In this document: positions 18,824 through 28,664 of the stretch, piece by piece
How the letters are laid out: every line of letters starts with the position of its first letter
Numbering within the stretch: the stretch's first letter is position 1
Origin: Acidovorax soli
GTDB lineage: Bacteria; Pseudomonadota; Gammaproteobacteria; Burkholderiales; Burkholderiaceae_C
Length of the DNA stretch: 64,000 bases
NCBI RefSeq assembly: GCF_900107605.1
Contig: NZ_FNQJ01000017.1
Span: 18,330 to 82,329 of the forward strand
Direction of reading: 5' to 3'
Made by a program: the position numbers and the translations under genes
The notes under the pieces: model-generated
The model's input: only the letters and a program-made list of their open reading frames with translations
The model's database searches: none
Told to the model about the DNA's origin: nothing

Positions 18824-20494
18824 ATGGCATTGGTCAACATTCAAGTCCCGGACATCGGAGACTTTGACGAAGTGGGCGTGATCGAGTTGCTGGTCAAGGT
18901 GGGCGACACCGTGAAGGCCGAGCAGTCGCTCATTACCGTCGAATCCGACAAGGCATCGATGGAGATCCCGTCCAGCCACGCAGGCGTGGTCAAGGAACTC
19001 AAGATTGCGCTGGGCGACAAGGTCAAGCAGGGCTCGGTGATTGCGGTAGTGGAGTCCGCTGACGCGGGCGCTGCAGCAGCCCCGGCGGCTGCCCCGGCTC
19101 CAGTGGTGGCTGCCGCTCCAGCTCCGATGGGGGCCCCAGCGCCCGCACCGGCTGCTGCGGCTGCTGCAGGCCCGATCGAAGTACACGTACCCAACATCGG
19201 CGACTTCAAGGACGTGGCCGTCATCGAGCTGCTGGTCAAGGTGGGCGACTCGGTCCAGGCTGAACAGTCGCTGTTCACCGTCGAATCCGACAAGGCCTCC
19301 ATGGAGATCCCGTCGCCCGCCGCCGGCGTGCTCAAGGAACTCAAGGTCAAGATCGGCGACACCGTCAACATCGGTGACCTGGTCGCCGTGCTCGAAGGCA
19401 CTGCAACCGCTGCAGCACCGGCCGCCGCACCCGTTGCGGCCGCTGCACCCGCACCAGCCCCCGTGGCTGTTGCCGCTCCTGCAGTCGCTGCAACAGCACC
19501 CGCAACTGCCGCCGCCGCGGTGGCCGTCCCCGCCCACCAGCCCGGCACCCCCACGGCCGGCCTGCCCCACGCCTCGCCTTCCGTGCGCAAGTTCGCCCGC
19601 GAACTGGGCGTGCCCATCGACGAAGTCAAGGGCACCGGCCCCAAGGGCCGCATCACCCAGGACGACGTGGCTGCCTTCACCAAGCACGTCATGGCGGGCA
19701 GCGTGCAGACCAAAGCCCAGGCCGCCAAGGCGCCTGCAGCCACCGGCGGTTCGGGCATCGGCCTCGATTTGCTGCCCTGGCCCAAGGTCGACTTCACCAA
19801 GTTCGGCCCCGTCGAGCGCAAGGACCTCTCGCGCATCAAGAAAATCAGCGGCGCCAACCTGCACCGCAACTGGGTCGTCATCCCGCACGTCACCAACCAC
19901 GACGACGCGGACATCACCGAACTCGAAGCCTTCCGCGTGCAGTTCAACAAGGAAAACGAGAAGAGCGGCGTCAAGGTCACCATGCTCGCCTTCATGATCA
20001 AGGCCGCCGTGGCCGCGCTCAAGAAGTTCCCCGAGTTCAATAGCTCGCTCGACGGCGACCAGCTGGTGATGAAGAACTACTTCCACATCGGCTTTGCGGC
20101 CGACACGCCCAACGGCCTGGTCGTGCCCGTCATCCGTGACGCCGACCAAAAGGGCATCGTCCAGATCAGCCAGGAGATGGGCGAGCTGGCCAAGAAGGCG
20201 CGCGACGGCAAGCTCGGCCCGGCCGACATGACCGGCGGGTGCTTTTCCATCAGCTCGCTGGGCGGCATTGGCGGGCGCTACTTCACACCCATCATCAACG
20301 CGCCTGAAGTCGCCATCATGGGTGTGTGCAAGAGCAGCCTGGAGCCCCAATGGGACGGCCAGCAGTTCGCCCCGCGCTTGATGCTGCCGCTCTCCCTGAG
20401 CTGGGACCACCGCGTGATCGACGGCGCCAGCGCCGCGCGTTTCAACGTGTACTTTGCCTCGCTGCTGGCGGACTTCCGCCGCATCGTGATGTAA
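18824..20494 (+). CDS. aceF: Dihydrolipoyllysine acetyltransferase, E2 of pyruvate dehydrogenase
   Basis: A 556-residue E2 core enzyme. Two lipoyl domains (about 2-76 and 119-194) each carry the lipoylated Lys in ESDKASME (Lys43 in the first). Ala/Pro-rich flexible linkers follow each. Then comes the E1/E3-binding domain ([28 protein letters not shown], written here across about residues 247-290) and the catalytic domain with the HxxxDG motif in DHRVIDGA. Start at 18824 follows GGAGA and gives the usual [14 protein letters not shown]. It sits between aceE and lpdA. Confidence 0.97.
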   Translation: MALVNIQVPDIGDFDEVGVIELLVKVGDTVKAEQSLITVESDKASMEIPSSHAGVVKELKIALGDKVKQGSVIAVVESADAGAAAAPAAAPAPVVAAAPAPMGAPAPAPAAAAAAGPIEVHVPNIGDFKDVAVIELLVKVGDSVQAEQSLFTVESDKASMEIPSPAAGVLKELKVKIGDTVNIGDLVAVLEGTATAAAPAAAPVAAAAPAPAPVAVAAPAVAATAPATAAAAVAVPAHQPGTPTAGLPHASPSVRKFARELGVPIDEVKGTGPKGRITQDDVAAFTKHVMAGSVQTKAQAAKAPAATGGSGIGLDLLPWPKVDFTKFGPVERKDLSRIKKISGANLHRNWVVIPHVTNHDDADITELEAFRVQFNKENEKSGVKVTMLAFMIKAAVAALKKFPEFNSSLDGDQLVMKNYFHIGFAADTPNGLVVPVIRDADQKGIVQISQEMGELAKKARDGKLGPADMTGGCFSISSLGGIGGRYFTPIINAPEVAIMGVCKSSLEPQWDGQQFAPRLMLPLSLSWDHRVIDGASAARFNVYFASLLADFRRIVM

Positions 20495-20510
20495 CGCGAG
20501 GGCAACACCC

Positions 20511-22370
20511 ATGGCAATCATCGACATCCAGGTGCCCGACATCGGCGACTTCGCCGAAGTGGCCATCATCGAAGTGCTGGTCCAACCCGGCGACACCATC
20601 AAGGCCGAGCAGAGCCTGATCACCGTGGAGTCCGACAAGGCCTCCATGGAAATCCCCTCCAGCCACGCCGGCGTGGTCAAGGAGCTGAAGGTCAAGCTGG
20701 GCGACAAGATCGCCGAAGGCTCGGTGGTGCTGACACTGGAGGTGGCGGGCGCAGGCGCTGCTGTCCAGGCAGCCGCACCGGCCCCTGCGGCCCCCGTGGC
20801 TGCTGCAGCTGGACAAAAAACGTCTCCAGTGACCATCCCGCAAGCACCGGAATCTATCAATCCAGTAGCGTCCAGCTTCGCAGGCACGGCCGACGTGGAG
20901 TGCGATGTGCTCGTGCTCGGCGGTGGCCCTGGCGGCTACAGCGCCGCCTTCCGTGCGGCCGACCTGGGCCTGAAAGTGGTGCTGGTCGAGCGCTACGCCC
21001 AGCTCGGCGGCGTCTGCCTGAACGTGGGCTGCATCCCCTCCAAGGCGCTGCTGCATGTGGCCGCCGTGATGGACGAGGTGTCGCATCTGTCGGCGGCGGG
21101 CATCGACTTTGGCGCTCCCACAGTCAATGTGGACACGCTGCGCGGCCACAAAGAGAAAGTCATCGGCAAGCTCACCGGCGGTCTCGCCGCCATGGCCAAG
21201 ATGCGCAAGGTCACCACCGTGCGCGGCTATGGTGCCTTTGTGGGCGCCAACCACATCGAGGTCGAGGAAACCACCGGCACCGGCCAGGAGAAGACCGGCA
21301 GCAAGAAGGTCATCGCCTTCCAGAAAGCCATCATCGCCGCCGGCAGCCAGGCCGTGCGCCTGCCTTTCATGCCTGACGATCCGCGCGTGGTCGATTCCAC
21401 CGGCGCCCTGGCGCTCAAGGAAGTGCCCAAGCGCATGCTGATCCTGGGCGGCGGCATCATCGGCCTGGAAATGGGCACGGTGTACAGCACGCTGGGGGCG
21501 CGCCTGGATGTGGTCGAGATGATGGACGGCCTGATGCAGGGTGCGGACCGCGACCTGGTCAAGATCTGGCAGAAGATGAACGCCAAGCGCTTCGACAACA
21601 TCATGCTCAAGACCAAGACGGTGGGGGCCAAGGCCACGCCCGAAGGCATCGAGGTGACGTTTGCGCCAGCAGAAGAGGGCGGCACCGCGCCCGCACCGCA
21701 GGTCTATGACCTGGTGCTGCAGGCCGTGGGCCGCACACCCAACGGCAAGAAGATCGCCGCCGAAAAGGCGGGGGTTGCCGTTACCGACCGTGGCTTCATC
21801 AACGTCGACATCCAGATGCGCACCAACGTGCCGCACATCTTCGCCATCGGCGACATCGTCGGCCAGCCCATGCTGGCGCACAAGGCGGTGCACGAGGCGC
21901 ATGTGGCGGCCGAGGTGATCGCCGGTGAACTACAGGGCAACAAGGAACTGGCAGCCGCCGCCTTCAACGCCCGCGTGATCCCCAGCGTGGCCTACACCGA
22001 CCCCGAGGTCGCATGGGTGGGCCTCACCGAAGACCAGGCCAAGGCCCAAGGCATCAAGGTCAAGAAGGGCCTGTTCCCCTGGACGGCCTCTGGCCGCGCC
22101 ATTGCCAACGGCCGCGATGAAGGCGTGACCAAGCTGCTGTTCGACGACTCGCCGGAGGCCCATGGCCACGGCAAGATTCTCGGTGGCGGCATCGTGGGCA
22201 CGCATGCGGGCGACATGATCGGCGAGATCGCCCTGGCCATCGAAATGGGCGCCGACGCGGTGGACATCGGCAAGACCATCCACCCGCACCCCACGCTGGG
22301 CGAGAGCATCGGCATGGCGGCGGAGATTGCGCACGGCAGCTGCACCGACGTGCCGCCAGCGCGCAAGTAA
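20511..22370 (+). CDS. lpdA: Dihydrolipoamide dehydrogenase (E3) with an N-terminal lipoyl domain
   Basis: A 619-residue flavoprotein that reoxidises the lipoyl groups with NAD. The first 75 or so residues are a full lipoyl domain (Lys43 in ESDKASME), joined by an Ala/Pro linker to the E3 body. FAD site [13 protein letters not shown] (about 135), redox disulfide CLNVGC (about 170), NAD site [10 protein letters not shown], and the C-terminal interface HPHPTLGE with the catalytic His. Fusion of a lipoyl domain to E3 is known in beta-proteobacteria and Neisseria. It is the last gene of the pdh operon. Confidence 0.97.
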   Translation: MAIIDIQVPDIGDFAEVAIIEVLVQPGDTIKAEQSLITVESDKASMEIPSSHAGVVKELKVKLGDKIAEGSVVLTLEVAGAGAAVQAAAPAPAAPVAAAAGQKTSPVTIPQAPESINPVASSFAGTADVECDVLVLGGGPGGYSAAFRAADLGLKVVLVERYAQLGGVCLNVGCIPSKALLHVAAVMDEVSHLSAAGIDFGAPTVNVDTLRGHKEKVIGKLTGGLAAMAKMRKVTTVRGYGAFVGANHIEVEETTGTGQEKTGSKKVIAFQKAIIAAGSQAVRLPFMPDDPRVVDSTGALALKEVPKRMLILGGGIIGLEMGTVYSTLGARLDVVEMMDGLMQGADRDLVKIWQKMNAKRFDNIMLKTKTVGAKATPEGIEVTFAPAEEGGTAPAPQVYDLVLQAVGRTPNGKKIAAEKAGVAVTDRGFINVDIQMRTNVPHIFAIGDIVGQPMLAHKAVHEAHVAAEVIAGELQGNKELAAAAFNARVIPSVAYTDPEVAWVGLTEDQAKAQGIKVKKGLFPWTASGRAIANGRDEGVTKLLFDDSPEAHGHGKILGGGIVGTHAGDMIGEIALAIEMGADAVDIGKTIHPHPTLGESIGMAAEIAHGSCTDVPPARK

Positions 22371-22415
22371 CGCACATTACAGCAGGAGCCCGGCAACAGA
22401 GTCTGGAGAAGCGCC

Positions 22416-22637
22416 ATGGCAGTCAAGAAGTTCCCCAAGGCCCCCGCCCACCCCGAGCGGGTGTGTTGGGGCTGCGACCTGTACTGTCCCGCCAAGGACA
22501 TGCGCTGCGGCAACGGCTCGGACCGCACGCAGCACCCGGCGGAGCTGTTTGGCGACGACTGGGACCAGTGGGGGTTGGAGGCTGACGCGGAACCGGTAGC
22601 GCCAGCCATGGGGGACAGTGCCACTCCGCAGGCCTGA
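22416..22637 (+). CDS. DUF3079 small cysteine-containing protein
   Basis: A 73-residue protein with a conserved block CWGCDLYCPAKDMRCGNGSDRTQHP that puts four cysteines in a possible metal-binding arrangement, followed by FGDDWDQWG and a variable tail. I recognise this as the DUF3079 family, found in beta-proteobacteria; function unknown. It starts 45 bp after lpdA on the same strand, so it may be carried on the pdh transcript. Confidence 0.75.
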   Translation: MAVKKFPKAPAHPERVCWGCDLYCPAKDMRCGNGSDRTQHPAELFGDDWDQWGLEADAEPVAPAMGDSATPQA

Positions 22638-22683
22638 CTGCGAAAGCAGGTGCTGTTGCCAGGCTGCAAGCCTGCAGGGAGCA

Positions 22684-22830
22684 TGAAAAAAGGCCGTGCA
22701 GCCCCCACTGCGACGCATGGCGCGTTGGTCGAGATCGAGAAATCCATTGCGGCGGCCAGGCACAAACACAACGACTTCCTGAAGGCGTCGGGCTTGAGCC
22801 CGTTGCCCCATGAATCGGCATGGCTGCCAA
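22684..22830 (+). pseudogene. Possible remnant of a type I restriction-modification M-subunit 3' end
   Basis: Translation from 22684 gives ...LVEIEKSIAAARHKHNDFLKASGLSPLP, which resembles the end of some HsdM proteins (pattern A-x-x-KHN-x-FL-x-x-GL-x-PLP). It has no upstream methylase domain and the frame soon degrades; a second frame from 22820 starts MAAKYDRMPKAPQF and runs into the end of the convergent SulP gene. I treat both as leftovers of a rearrangement. This is recall of a motif, not an alignment. Confidence 0.25.
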
Positions 22831-22891
22831 GTATGACCGCATGCCCAAAGCCCCTCAGTTCGCCATCGGCGACATCGTGTGCCAGCTCACC

Positions 22892-24502
22892 TCATTGCAT
22901 CGCGTCGTCCACGCTCCACGCCGCATAGATCGCTGCAGGCAGATCGGGCGAGTTCACCTGGCTGAGCAGGTCGCGCACCTTGTCTTTGACGCGGGCGAGT
23001 TCCAGTTGGGCGCCGCGTAGGCGCACCGAGGTGGCGAACTCGCAGAGCGCTTCGATGCTCGTTGCATCGAGGTCCGGCGATTCTTCCAGGCTCAGTACCA
23101 TGCGTTGCAGGCCCGGCGTGGCGTCGATACGCGCCTGTATCGTGGCGAAGACCGCATCTGCGTTGCCGAAAAAAAGCGGGACTTCGGGCCGCGCAATCAG
23201 CACGCCGGGCGGCACGACGGCCTCGGGGTGGCGCGCCGTGTCGACATAGTCGTGGCCCTGGGCCAGGCGGCCAAGCCAACTCACGGTCGTGCGGGAAAAA
23301 CCGCGCAGCAGCAGCAGCAGGCTGACGCCGATCGAGGCGAGCAGGCCCTCCAGCACGCCGAACACCAGCACCGCAGCGATGGCCACCAGCGCAATCAGCC
23401 GGTCGCGCCGCCATTGGAAATAGGGCCGCAGCACAGCTGGATTGAGGGAGTTGGCAACGGCGTGGATCACGATGGCGGCCAGCAGTGGTTCTGGGATGTG
23501 GGCGATCCAGGGCAGCATAGTGAGCACGGCCAGCAGCACCACCGCGCCTGCCACCAGTCCGGCCGCGCTGCTCTGCGCGCCCGCCGATTCATTGGCCGAT
23601 GTGGCCGAGTAGCCCGCCCCGACCGGCATGCCCTGGAACAGGCCGGAGAGCAGGTTCGCCGCGCCGAGGGCGAGCAGATCACGGTTGGCCGACATGCTGT
23701 CGCCGTGGCGCAGCGCGAAGGTGCGGATCGAGCCGTAGGACTCGGCATAGAGAATCAGTGCGACGGCGAACGCCATCTCGCCCAAGTGCAGCCATTGTTC
23801 ACGCCCGAGTTGCGGCACGCCGGGGTGTGAAAAGTCGATGGACAGCGGCCCGACCGCCGCCACGCCCCAGGTCTGGCACAGGCCGCTGACGTCGAGTGCG
23901 ATGCCGCCTGCAATGACCAGCAAAGCTGCCGGTACCGCGCGCCAGCGCGCAAGGCCGCGCAGCAGCGCCAGCGCGACCAGCGCCATCACAGCGCCGGCCA
24001 CATTCCAATCGCGCCAGCTGGCGGCCAGTTCTGCGACGAGCGGGAAAAAATCACTGTGCGCCGGGTGCACGGCGAGCACCTTCGGCAATTGCTTGACCAC
24101 GATGGTCAGGGCCAGCCCGAGCGCGAAGCCGCGCAGCACTGGCTTGGCGACGAGGCTGGAGACCGCGCCGAGTTTGGCGACGCCTGCGATGATGAAAAAA
24201 AGACCGGTCAGCAAGACGATGCCGGCGCTGAGCACCAGCCGCATGGCGGTATCGATCCCCGCCACCGATGTGGTGGCAGCCAGCAGCACCGCAGCCGATG
24301 ACGATGTGGCGGAGACGATGGCAAACCGGCTGCTGCCGATGAACCCGTAAACCAGCAGCCCGGCAAAGAGGGCCATCACGCCGGCTTGCGGCGCCATGCC
24401 GGCGATGCCCGAGTAGGCAACGGCTTCGGGCAGCAGCAGCCCGGCAATGGACAGACCGGCCACCAGGTCGGCAAGGCCTGGCCGGCCGGCGGCAGCGTTC
24501 AT
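22892..24502 (-). CDS. SulP/SLC26-family anion transporter with C-terminal STAS domain
   Basis: A 536-residue inner-membrane transporter. About eleven to fourteen hydrophobic helices fill residues 10-420 with the family's N-terminal signature region (LADLVAGLSIAGLLLPEAVAYS). The cytoplasmic STAS domain (about 430-536) includes VLSLEESPDLDATSIEALCEF. Substrate could be sulfate, bicarbonate or another anion. The start (24502) overlaps the stop of the ParB-like gene (ATGA), so the two are translated as a pair. Convergent with the fragments after DUF3079. Confidence 0.9.
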   Translation of the reverse strand: MNAAAGRPGLADLVAGLSIAGLLLPEAVAYSGIAGMAPQAGVMALFAGLLVYGFIGSSRFAIVSATSSSAAVLLAATTSVAGIDTAMRLVLSAGIVLLTGLFFIIAGVAKLGAVSSLVAKPVLRGFALGLALTIVVKQLPKVLAVHPAHSDFFPLVAELAASWRDWNVAGAVMALVALALLRGLARWRAVPAALLVIAGGIALDVSGLCQTWGVAAVGPLSIDFSHPGVPQLGREQWLHLGEMAFAVALILYAESYGSIRTFALRHGDSMSANRDLLALGAANLLSGLFQGMPVGAGYSATSANESAGAQSSAAGLVAGAVVLLAVLTMLPWIAHIPEPLLAAIVIHAVANSLNPAVLRPYFQWRRDRLIALVAIAAVLVFGVLEGLLASIGVSLLLLLRGFSRTTVSWLGRLAQGHDYVDTARHPEAVVPPGVLIARPEVPLFFGNADAVFATIQARIDATPGLQRMVLSLEESPDLDATSIEALCEFATSVRLRGAQLELARVKDKVRDLLSQVNSPDLPAAIYAAWSVDDAMQ

Positions 24503-25182
24503 GGCGTGGGCTTGCGCTTGTTGGCCGCCGCCGCCGTGGCCGTCGGCAGGGCGGCGGGGGTGATTGCGCCGGTCCACCCGGGCAGGTGGTGTGCGCTGTG
24601 GCTGCGCGCGATCACCACGGCTTTGTCGATACTGCTCTGGGGCAAGGCTTCGGTGTCCGTGGGCTGCAGCTTCTTCGGGGGGATCAGCGGCCTGAAGAAA
24701 TCGGCCCACAGGAACTCGGCATAGGGCGCAGCGTCTTTCGCGTAGCCGCCCGCCTTGCGCACGAAACCGGCGAGGCTGCGGTACGGGTCGTTTCGCAGCT
24801 TCGAAACATTGGACGGGATCGCGTCGAAGTCGCGGCGCTTGCCTTGCTCGTCGAACGGGTGCGCCCAGCGGTGGAACTCCATCAGCCGCCAAAACAGCTC
24901 GCCCTCGACTTCCGAGAAATCGTCGAGCTGCATCACCCAGACCGTCTCGACCATTTCTTCATGCAACGCCAGGCCCAGGTGGTGGTGGTCGACAATGTAG
25001 TAGTGCCCGCCGGGCCCGCGCACGGCAGGAAACCAGTGTGCGGCCAGCGTATGTGAGCGTTCCTTGCGCTTGAGGAGGTTCCACTGCGTGCGCTTGGCCG
25101 CGACCTCGGCACCGCCCACGGTGATCTGCGTGGGGCGCAGGTCTTTCAGGGCGACGGATAGCAAGTGTTGTTGTGTGCTCAT
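24499..25182 (-). CDS. ParB-like nuclease-family protein (ParBc_2 type)
   Basis: A 227-residue protein with LKDLRPTQITVGGAEVAAKR near the N-terminus and YYIVDHHHLGLALHE (about 63-77), the pattern of the putative ParB-like nuclease family. A Trp- and Phe-rich middle (GELFWRLMEFHRWAHPF) follows, and the last 30 residues are Ala/Thr/Lys-rich. Start at 25182 (MSTQQHLLSVALKDL) chosen as the first start with family sequence. No DNA partition genes are near; it is coupled to the SulP transporter. Function unknown. Confidence 0.75.
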   Translation of the reverse strand: MSTQQHLLSVALKDLRPTQITVGGAEVAAKRTQWNLLKRKERSHTLAAHWFPAVRGPGGHYYIVDHHHLGLALHEEMVETVWVMQLDDFSEVEGELFWRLMEFHRWAHPFDEQGKRRDFDAIPSNVSKLRNDPYRSLAGFVRKAGGYAKDAAPYAEFLWADFFRPLIPPKKLQPTDTEALPQSSIDKAVVIARSHSAHHLPGWTGAITPAALPTATAAAANKRKPTP

Positions 25183-25445
25183 GATGGTGAAGCCCCATGT
25201 CTGAGGTCGTGAAAACGCACTGAAACCGGCGGCCTGTCGACAGCCGGACCATGTTCTGTGGCGTGAAGCAGACCTTGGGATCGCGGCCCCCCGCACGAAC
25301 CAGCGCGGCCAATCGTAGCTTGCTTTCGCCGCATGGTGATTCGCAAGCAAATGCATCGGGCTTGTCACATGCTCTGCGTGCTGTGCAATGGCGTGCATGA
25401 TTACGTGGTTGCCACCGCCTTCTCACCTCACCACCCTCTGCCTGC

Positions 25446-26384
25446 ATGCAAGCTTTATTGAACGCCATCGCCACGATGGACCTGCCCATCGACGCACAGC
25501 GCATCTTCCATGGCCGGGGCGGTCTGTATCCTGGCTGCGAACACTGGGTGCTGGATGCCTACCCGCCTGTCTGGGTGCTGACCAGTTTCCAGCCGGTCAC
25601 CGACGAGGATCTGACCGTCATCGGCGCGGCATTGACCGAACGCTGGCAACAGCTGGCCCCCGGCCAGCCGCTCAACTGGGTCTTTCAATGCCGCCAAGTT
25701 GGCCACATGGAAACCCGGCTGATGGCCGGCAGCGTGCCCGAGCCGCATGTGGTGACGGAGCAGGGCGCGTGCTTTCGCGTGCATGTGCTCAAGGGGCAGA
25801 ACCACGGCCTGTTCCTGGACATGGCCGAAGGTCGGTGCTGGGTGCGCGCTTACGCTTCGGCACGCAGCCAGGACCGCTATGGCCTGAAGGTACTCAACCT
25901 CTTTGCCTACACCTGTGCTTTCTCGGTGGTGGCCCTTCAGGCCGGCGCACGCCAGGTCGTGAACGTGGACATGAGCCCTGGCGCCATCGCCATCGGGCAG
26001 CAGAACCACCAGCTCAACGGCATCACTACCGGAGCCAGCTTTCTGGCGCACGATATTTTCAGCACCTGGGGCAAGATCACGCGCGGCGGGCCGTATGGCC
26101 TGGTGATCGTGGACCCGCCCAGCTACCAGAAGGGCAGCTTCGTCGCCACCAAGGACTACGCCCGCCTGATGCGCCGCCTGCCCGACCTGCTGGCGCCCGG
26201 CGGCCATGCGTTGCTGTGCCTGAACGCGCCTGAACTGGGTGTGGATTTCCTGCACGACCAGATGCGTGATCTGGCGCCAGAGCTGGTGTTTGTGGAGCGG
26301 GTGGCCAACCCGCCGGTGTTTGCCGATGCGAACGATGAAAGGGCGCTGAAGGTGCTGGTCTATCGGGCCGCGGATCTTGCGTAG
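25446..26384 (+). CDS. Class I SAM-dependent methyltransferase, RlmI/RlmK-like
   Basis: A 312-residue methyltransferase. SAM site: LNLFAYTCAFSVVALQAGARQVVNVD (about residues 148-175, motif I and the acidic residue after strand 2), then FLAHDIFSTWGK and the catalytic motif IV VDPPSYQKGSF. This matches the catalytic half of rRNA cytosine methyltransferases such as RlmI and RlmK, but there is no PUA domain at the N-terminus, so the target could differ. Single gene unit. Confidence 0.8.
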   Translation: MQALLNAIATMDLPIDAQRIFHGRGGLYPGCEHWVLDAYPPVWVLTSFQPVTDEDLTVIGAALTERWQQLAPGQPLNWVFQCRQVGHMETRLMAGSVPEPHVVTEQGACFRVHVLKGQNHGLFLDMAEGRCWVRAYASARSQDRYGLKVLNLFAYTCAFSVVALQAGARQVVNVDMSPGAIAIGQQNHQLNGITTGASFLAHDIFSTWGKITRGGPYGLVIVDPPSYQKGSFVATKDYARLMRRLPDLLAPGGHALLCLNAPELGVDFLHDQMRDLAPELVFVERVANPPVFADANDERALKVLVYRAADLA

Positions 26385-26495
26385 GCAGCCATCAACACGG
26401 TTGCGCACGAAATGAAACATATTTGCGGTCAACCCATGAAATGGGGGGGCGTTAACAGCAAACGCACGTAATTCCGTGCTTTTTTGAAGGCTCCC

Positions 26496-27014
26496 ATGAA
26501 AAAATCGTTGATTCTGATGGCGTTGAGCACCGTTTTTGCCGGCGCTGTATTTGCCCAGACCGCAGCTCCTGCGGCGCCCGTGAGCCCGTCGGCGCCTGCA
26601 GCGGCCAAGGCTGTTGTGCCAGCGGCACCTGCAATGCCCGCCGCCGCTGTGGCTGCAAAGGCGGCAGCACCCGCTGCTGCCACGGTCAACGCGGTGTGCA
26701 AGGATGGAACACCTTTCAGTGGCGACACCCTCAAGGGCGCATGCCGGGGCCACGGCGGAGTGGACAAAAAAGCCGGAACGGCTGCTGCGGCTGCGCCCGC
26801 AGTTGGCAAGCCCGCCACCAAAGCCGATAGCGCACCCATGGCGCAAGCACCCGGTGGCGGCGCTGGCAAGGTGTGGGCGAATGATTCGACCAAGGTGTAC
26901 CACTGCGCCAACGACAAGTTCTACGGCAAGACCAAACATGGCGAGTACATGAGCGAAGCCGATGCCAAGGCGAAAGGCTTCCATGGCAGCCACGGTAAAG
27001 CCTGCACTCAGTAA
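26496..27014 (+). CDS. Exported Ala/Pro-rich protein with DUF3761-like motif
   Basis: A 172-residue protein with a signal peptide (MKKSLILMALSTVFAGAVFA). A low-complexity Ala/Pro/Lys linker leads to AVCKDGTPFSGDTLKGACRGHGGVDKK, which resembles the DUF3761 pattern, then a second linker and a C-terminal block (VWANDSTKVYHCANDKFYGKT...HGKAC) with two more cysteines. Probably a periplasmic small domain protein held by disulfides or metal. Start at 26496 follows GAAGG. A terminator follows. Confidence 0.7.
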   Translation: MKKSLILMALSTVFAGAVFAQTAAPAAPVSPSAPAAAKAVVPAAPAMPAAAVAAKAAAPAAATVNAVCKDGTPFSGDTLKGACRGHGGVDKKAGTAAAAAPAVGKPATKADSAPMAQAPGGGAGKVWANDSTKVYHCANDKFYGKTKHGEYMSEADAKAKGFHGSHGKACTQ

Positions 27015-27027
27015 CCCCTGGTTTCGG

Positions 27028-27068
27028 CCACACCAGCGACGAAGCGCTGGTGTGGCGTGTTTTATTTC
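27028..27068 (+). terminator. Rho-independent terminator
   Basis: CCACACCAGCG (27028-27038) and CGCTGGTGTGG (27045-27055) form a perfect 11-bp stem with loop ACGAAG, followed by CGTGTTTTATTT. It ends the exported-protein transcript. Confidence 0.85.
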
Positions 27069-27118
27069 TTCGCAGATTGAGCGATGATGCGTGGACTTCA
27101 ATGGCGGAGGTACGCACC

Positions 27119-27367
27119 ATGATGCATTGGGTTTGGACGGTTCTCATTGGCTTTTTGGCGGGTTTCGTTGCCAAGATGATCACCCCCGGCAAAGGGCCTA
27201 GCGGCTTCATCATGACCGCTGTGCTGGGTGTTGCGGGCTCTGTGGCTGCCTCGTTCATCGGGCAGCGCTTGGGATGGTATGGGGCGGGCAATACGGCGGG
27301 CTTTATCGGCTCCGTCGTGGGCGCCGCAGTGCTTTTGCTGGTGTATCACCTGGTCACGCGCGAATGA
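27119..27367 (+). CDS. GlsB/YeaQ/YmgE-family stress-response membrane protein, copy 1
   Basis: An 82-residue, three-helix membrane protein with the family's glycine-rich signature (WTVLIGFLAGFVAKMITPG, GWYGAGNTAGFIGSVVGA). These 'transglycosylase-associated' proteins are induced by stress in several bacteria; mechanism unknown. Start at 27119 follows GGAGG by 8 bp. The next gene starts 23 bp downstream. A paralog lies at 32133-32384. Confidence 0.88.
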   Translation: MMHWVWTVLIGFLAGFVAKMITPGKGPSGFIMTAVLGVAGSVAASFIGQRLGWYGAGNTAGFIGSVVGAAVLLLVYHLVTRE

Positions 27368-27390
27368 AGCGCAACTGAAAGGACCTTGCC

Positions 27391-27891
27391 ATGGGTATTC
27401 TCGACATGCTGACGCAACTGGCATCTTCCGGTAGCGTCTCGGACCAACACTTCGATCAGGCGACCCAAAGCGTCCCCAAGGATGTTCTGGGCGCGGCACT
27501 TGCCAACACGTTTCGCTCGGACAGCACGGCCCCCATCGGGGATTTGGTGGGGCAACTGTTTGGCAATTCCAATGCACAACAACAGGCTGGGTTGCTCAAC
27601 CAGATTCTGGCAACCGTGGGCCCCACTGCAGCGTCTGCGCTGGCCGGTGGTGTGCTGGGCCGGGTGTTGTCGCCTGGAAGCAGCCAGGTGACACCCGAGC
27701 AAGCTTCTCAACTCACACCGGAGCAGGTGCAGGCTGTAGTCAATCACGCGCATGAATCCACCCCTGGTCTGGCAGACCAGTTGGGGAGCTTCTACGCGGA
27801 ACATTCCGGTCTCATCAAGACCCTGGGCGGGGCTGCATTGCTGATGGCCATGACGCACATGAAAGACCATTTGGGTGCATCGAAAGAATGA
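27391..27891 (+). CDS. Conserved hypothetical protein with C-terminal hydrophobic segment
   Basis: A 166-residue protein that I do not recognise with certainty. It begins MGILDMLTQLASSG, has a repeated QLTPEQ element (VTPEQASQLTPEQVQAVV, about 110-127), Gly/Ala-rich helices and a hydrophobic stretch near the end (LIKTLGGAALLMAMTHM). The N-terminus recalls YidB/DUF937-like proteins. An SD (AAAGGA) precedes it and it likely shares a transcript with the GlsB-like gene. Confidence 0.65.
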   Translation: MGILDMLTQLASSGSVSDQHFDQATQSVPKDVLGAALANTFRSDSTAPIGDLVGQLFGNSNAQQQAGLLNQILATVGPTAASALAGGVLGRVLSPGSSQVTPEQASQLTPEQVQAVVNHAHESTPGLADQLGSFYAEHSGLIKTLGGAALLMAMTHMKDHLGASKE

Positions 27892-28039
27892 ACCTCTGCG
27901 CCAAGACTGAAAATCGGTTTGGCGACGGAATGCGTTTGTCAATTTGGGACGCAAGGCCCATTCGGATAGCTGTTCCAGGAAGACTGTAAGCCCGTTCCCT
28001 TTGCATGGGCGGTCATGGGATGACCGCCTTCCCATTCCA

Positions 28040-28534
28040 TCAATCCACCGACAGTTGCAGTATCCGTTCCCAGTGCGCTGCGTCCACCGGTGTAATCGAC
28101 AGCCGATTACCTTTTTGCAGCACCTGCATTCCCGTGAGTTCAGGGTGTTTGCGCAGTTCCGCCAGGCCGATCAACCGCGTCTTGCGCACGGCCTGCACAT
28201 CTAGCAGCAGCCAGCGCGGTTTGTCGGATGGGGACCGGGGATCACAGTAAGGCGATGCAGTATCAAACTGCGTGGGGTCAGCCCGTGCTCGGGATACGAT
28301 GCGCGCGATGCCGGCAATACCAGGCTCGGAGCAACTGGAGTGGTAGAACAGCACGCCATCACCCACCTGCATCTCGTCGCGCATGAAGTTGCGGGCCTGG
28401 TAGTTGCGCACGCCGGTCCACGGCACGGTGGCATGGGGCGCGGCCAGGGCGTCGTCGATGGAGCACTCGTCGGGCTCGGATTTCATCAGCCAGTAGCGCT
28501 GGAGGCGGGCTGGAGCAATGGGCGGTGCGGTCAT
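28040..28534 (-). CDS. EVE domain-containing protein
   Basis: A 164-residue single-domain protein: YWLMKSEPDECSIDDAL, GVRNYQARNFMRDEMQVGDGVLFYHS and GIAGIARIVS are typical EVE (PUA-like) signatures, a fold that binds modified nucleobases. In bacteria the solo EVE protein is widespread and its role unsettled; EVE domains in larger proteins read modified DNA. Single gene, start at 28534. Confidence 0.9.
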   Translation of the reverse strand: MTAPPIAPARLQRYWLMKSEPDECSIDDALAAPHATVPWTGVRNYQARNFMRDEMQVGDGVLFYHSSCSEPGIAGIARIVSRARADPTQFDTASPYCDPRSPSDKPRWLLLDVQAVRKTRLIGLAELRKHPELTGMQVLQKGNRLSITPVDAAHWERILQLSVD

Positions 28535-28664
28535 GGCGCCATTGTGGCAAAGGCGATGGCGGGCTGGCTTTTGTGCGGGTGGCGTGCCGTGTGTTTCATT
28601 GGCTGCATATCGGATGGCTCATGGTGCTTGTCGGCAAAGCGCCAGAGGCCAAAAACACGTCAAC

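Noticed and set aside
16093..18840. 915-codon open frame on the minus strand opposite aceE
   Set aside because: Antisense frame produced by high third-position G+C in aceE; its translation is His/Gly/Ala/Val-rich without motifs.
20815..20885. AT-richer stretch in the lpdA linker considered as another hairpin repeat
   Set aside because: No matching stems; it encodes an ordinary interdomain linker.
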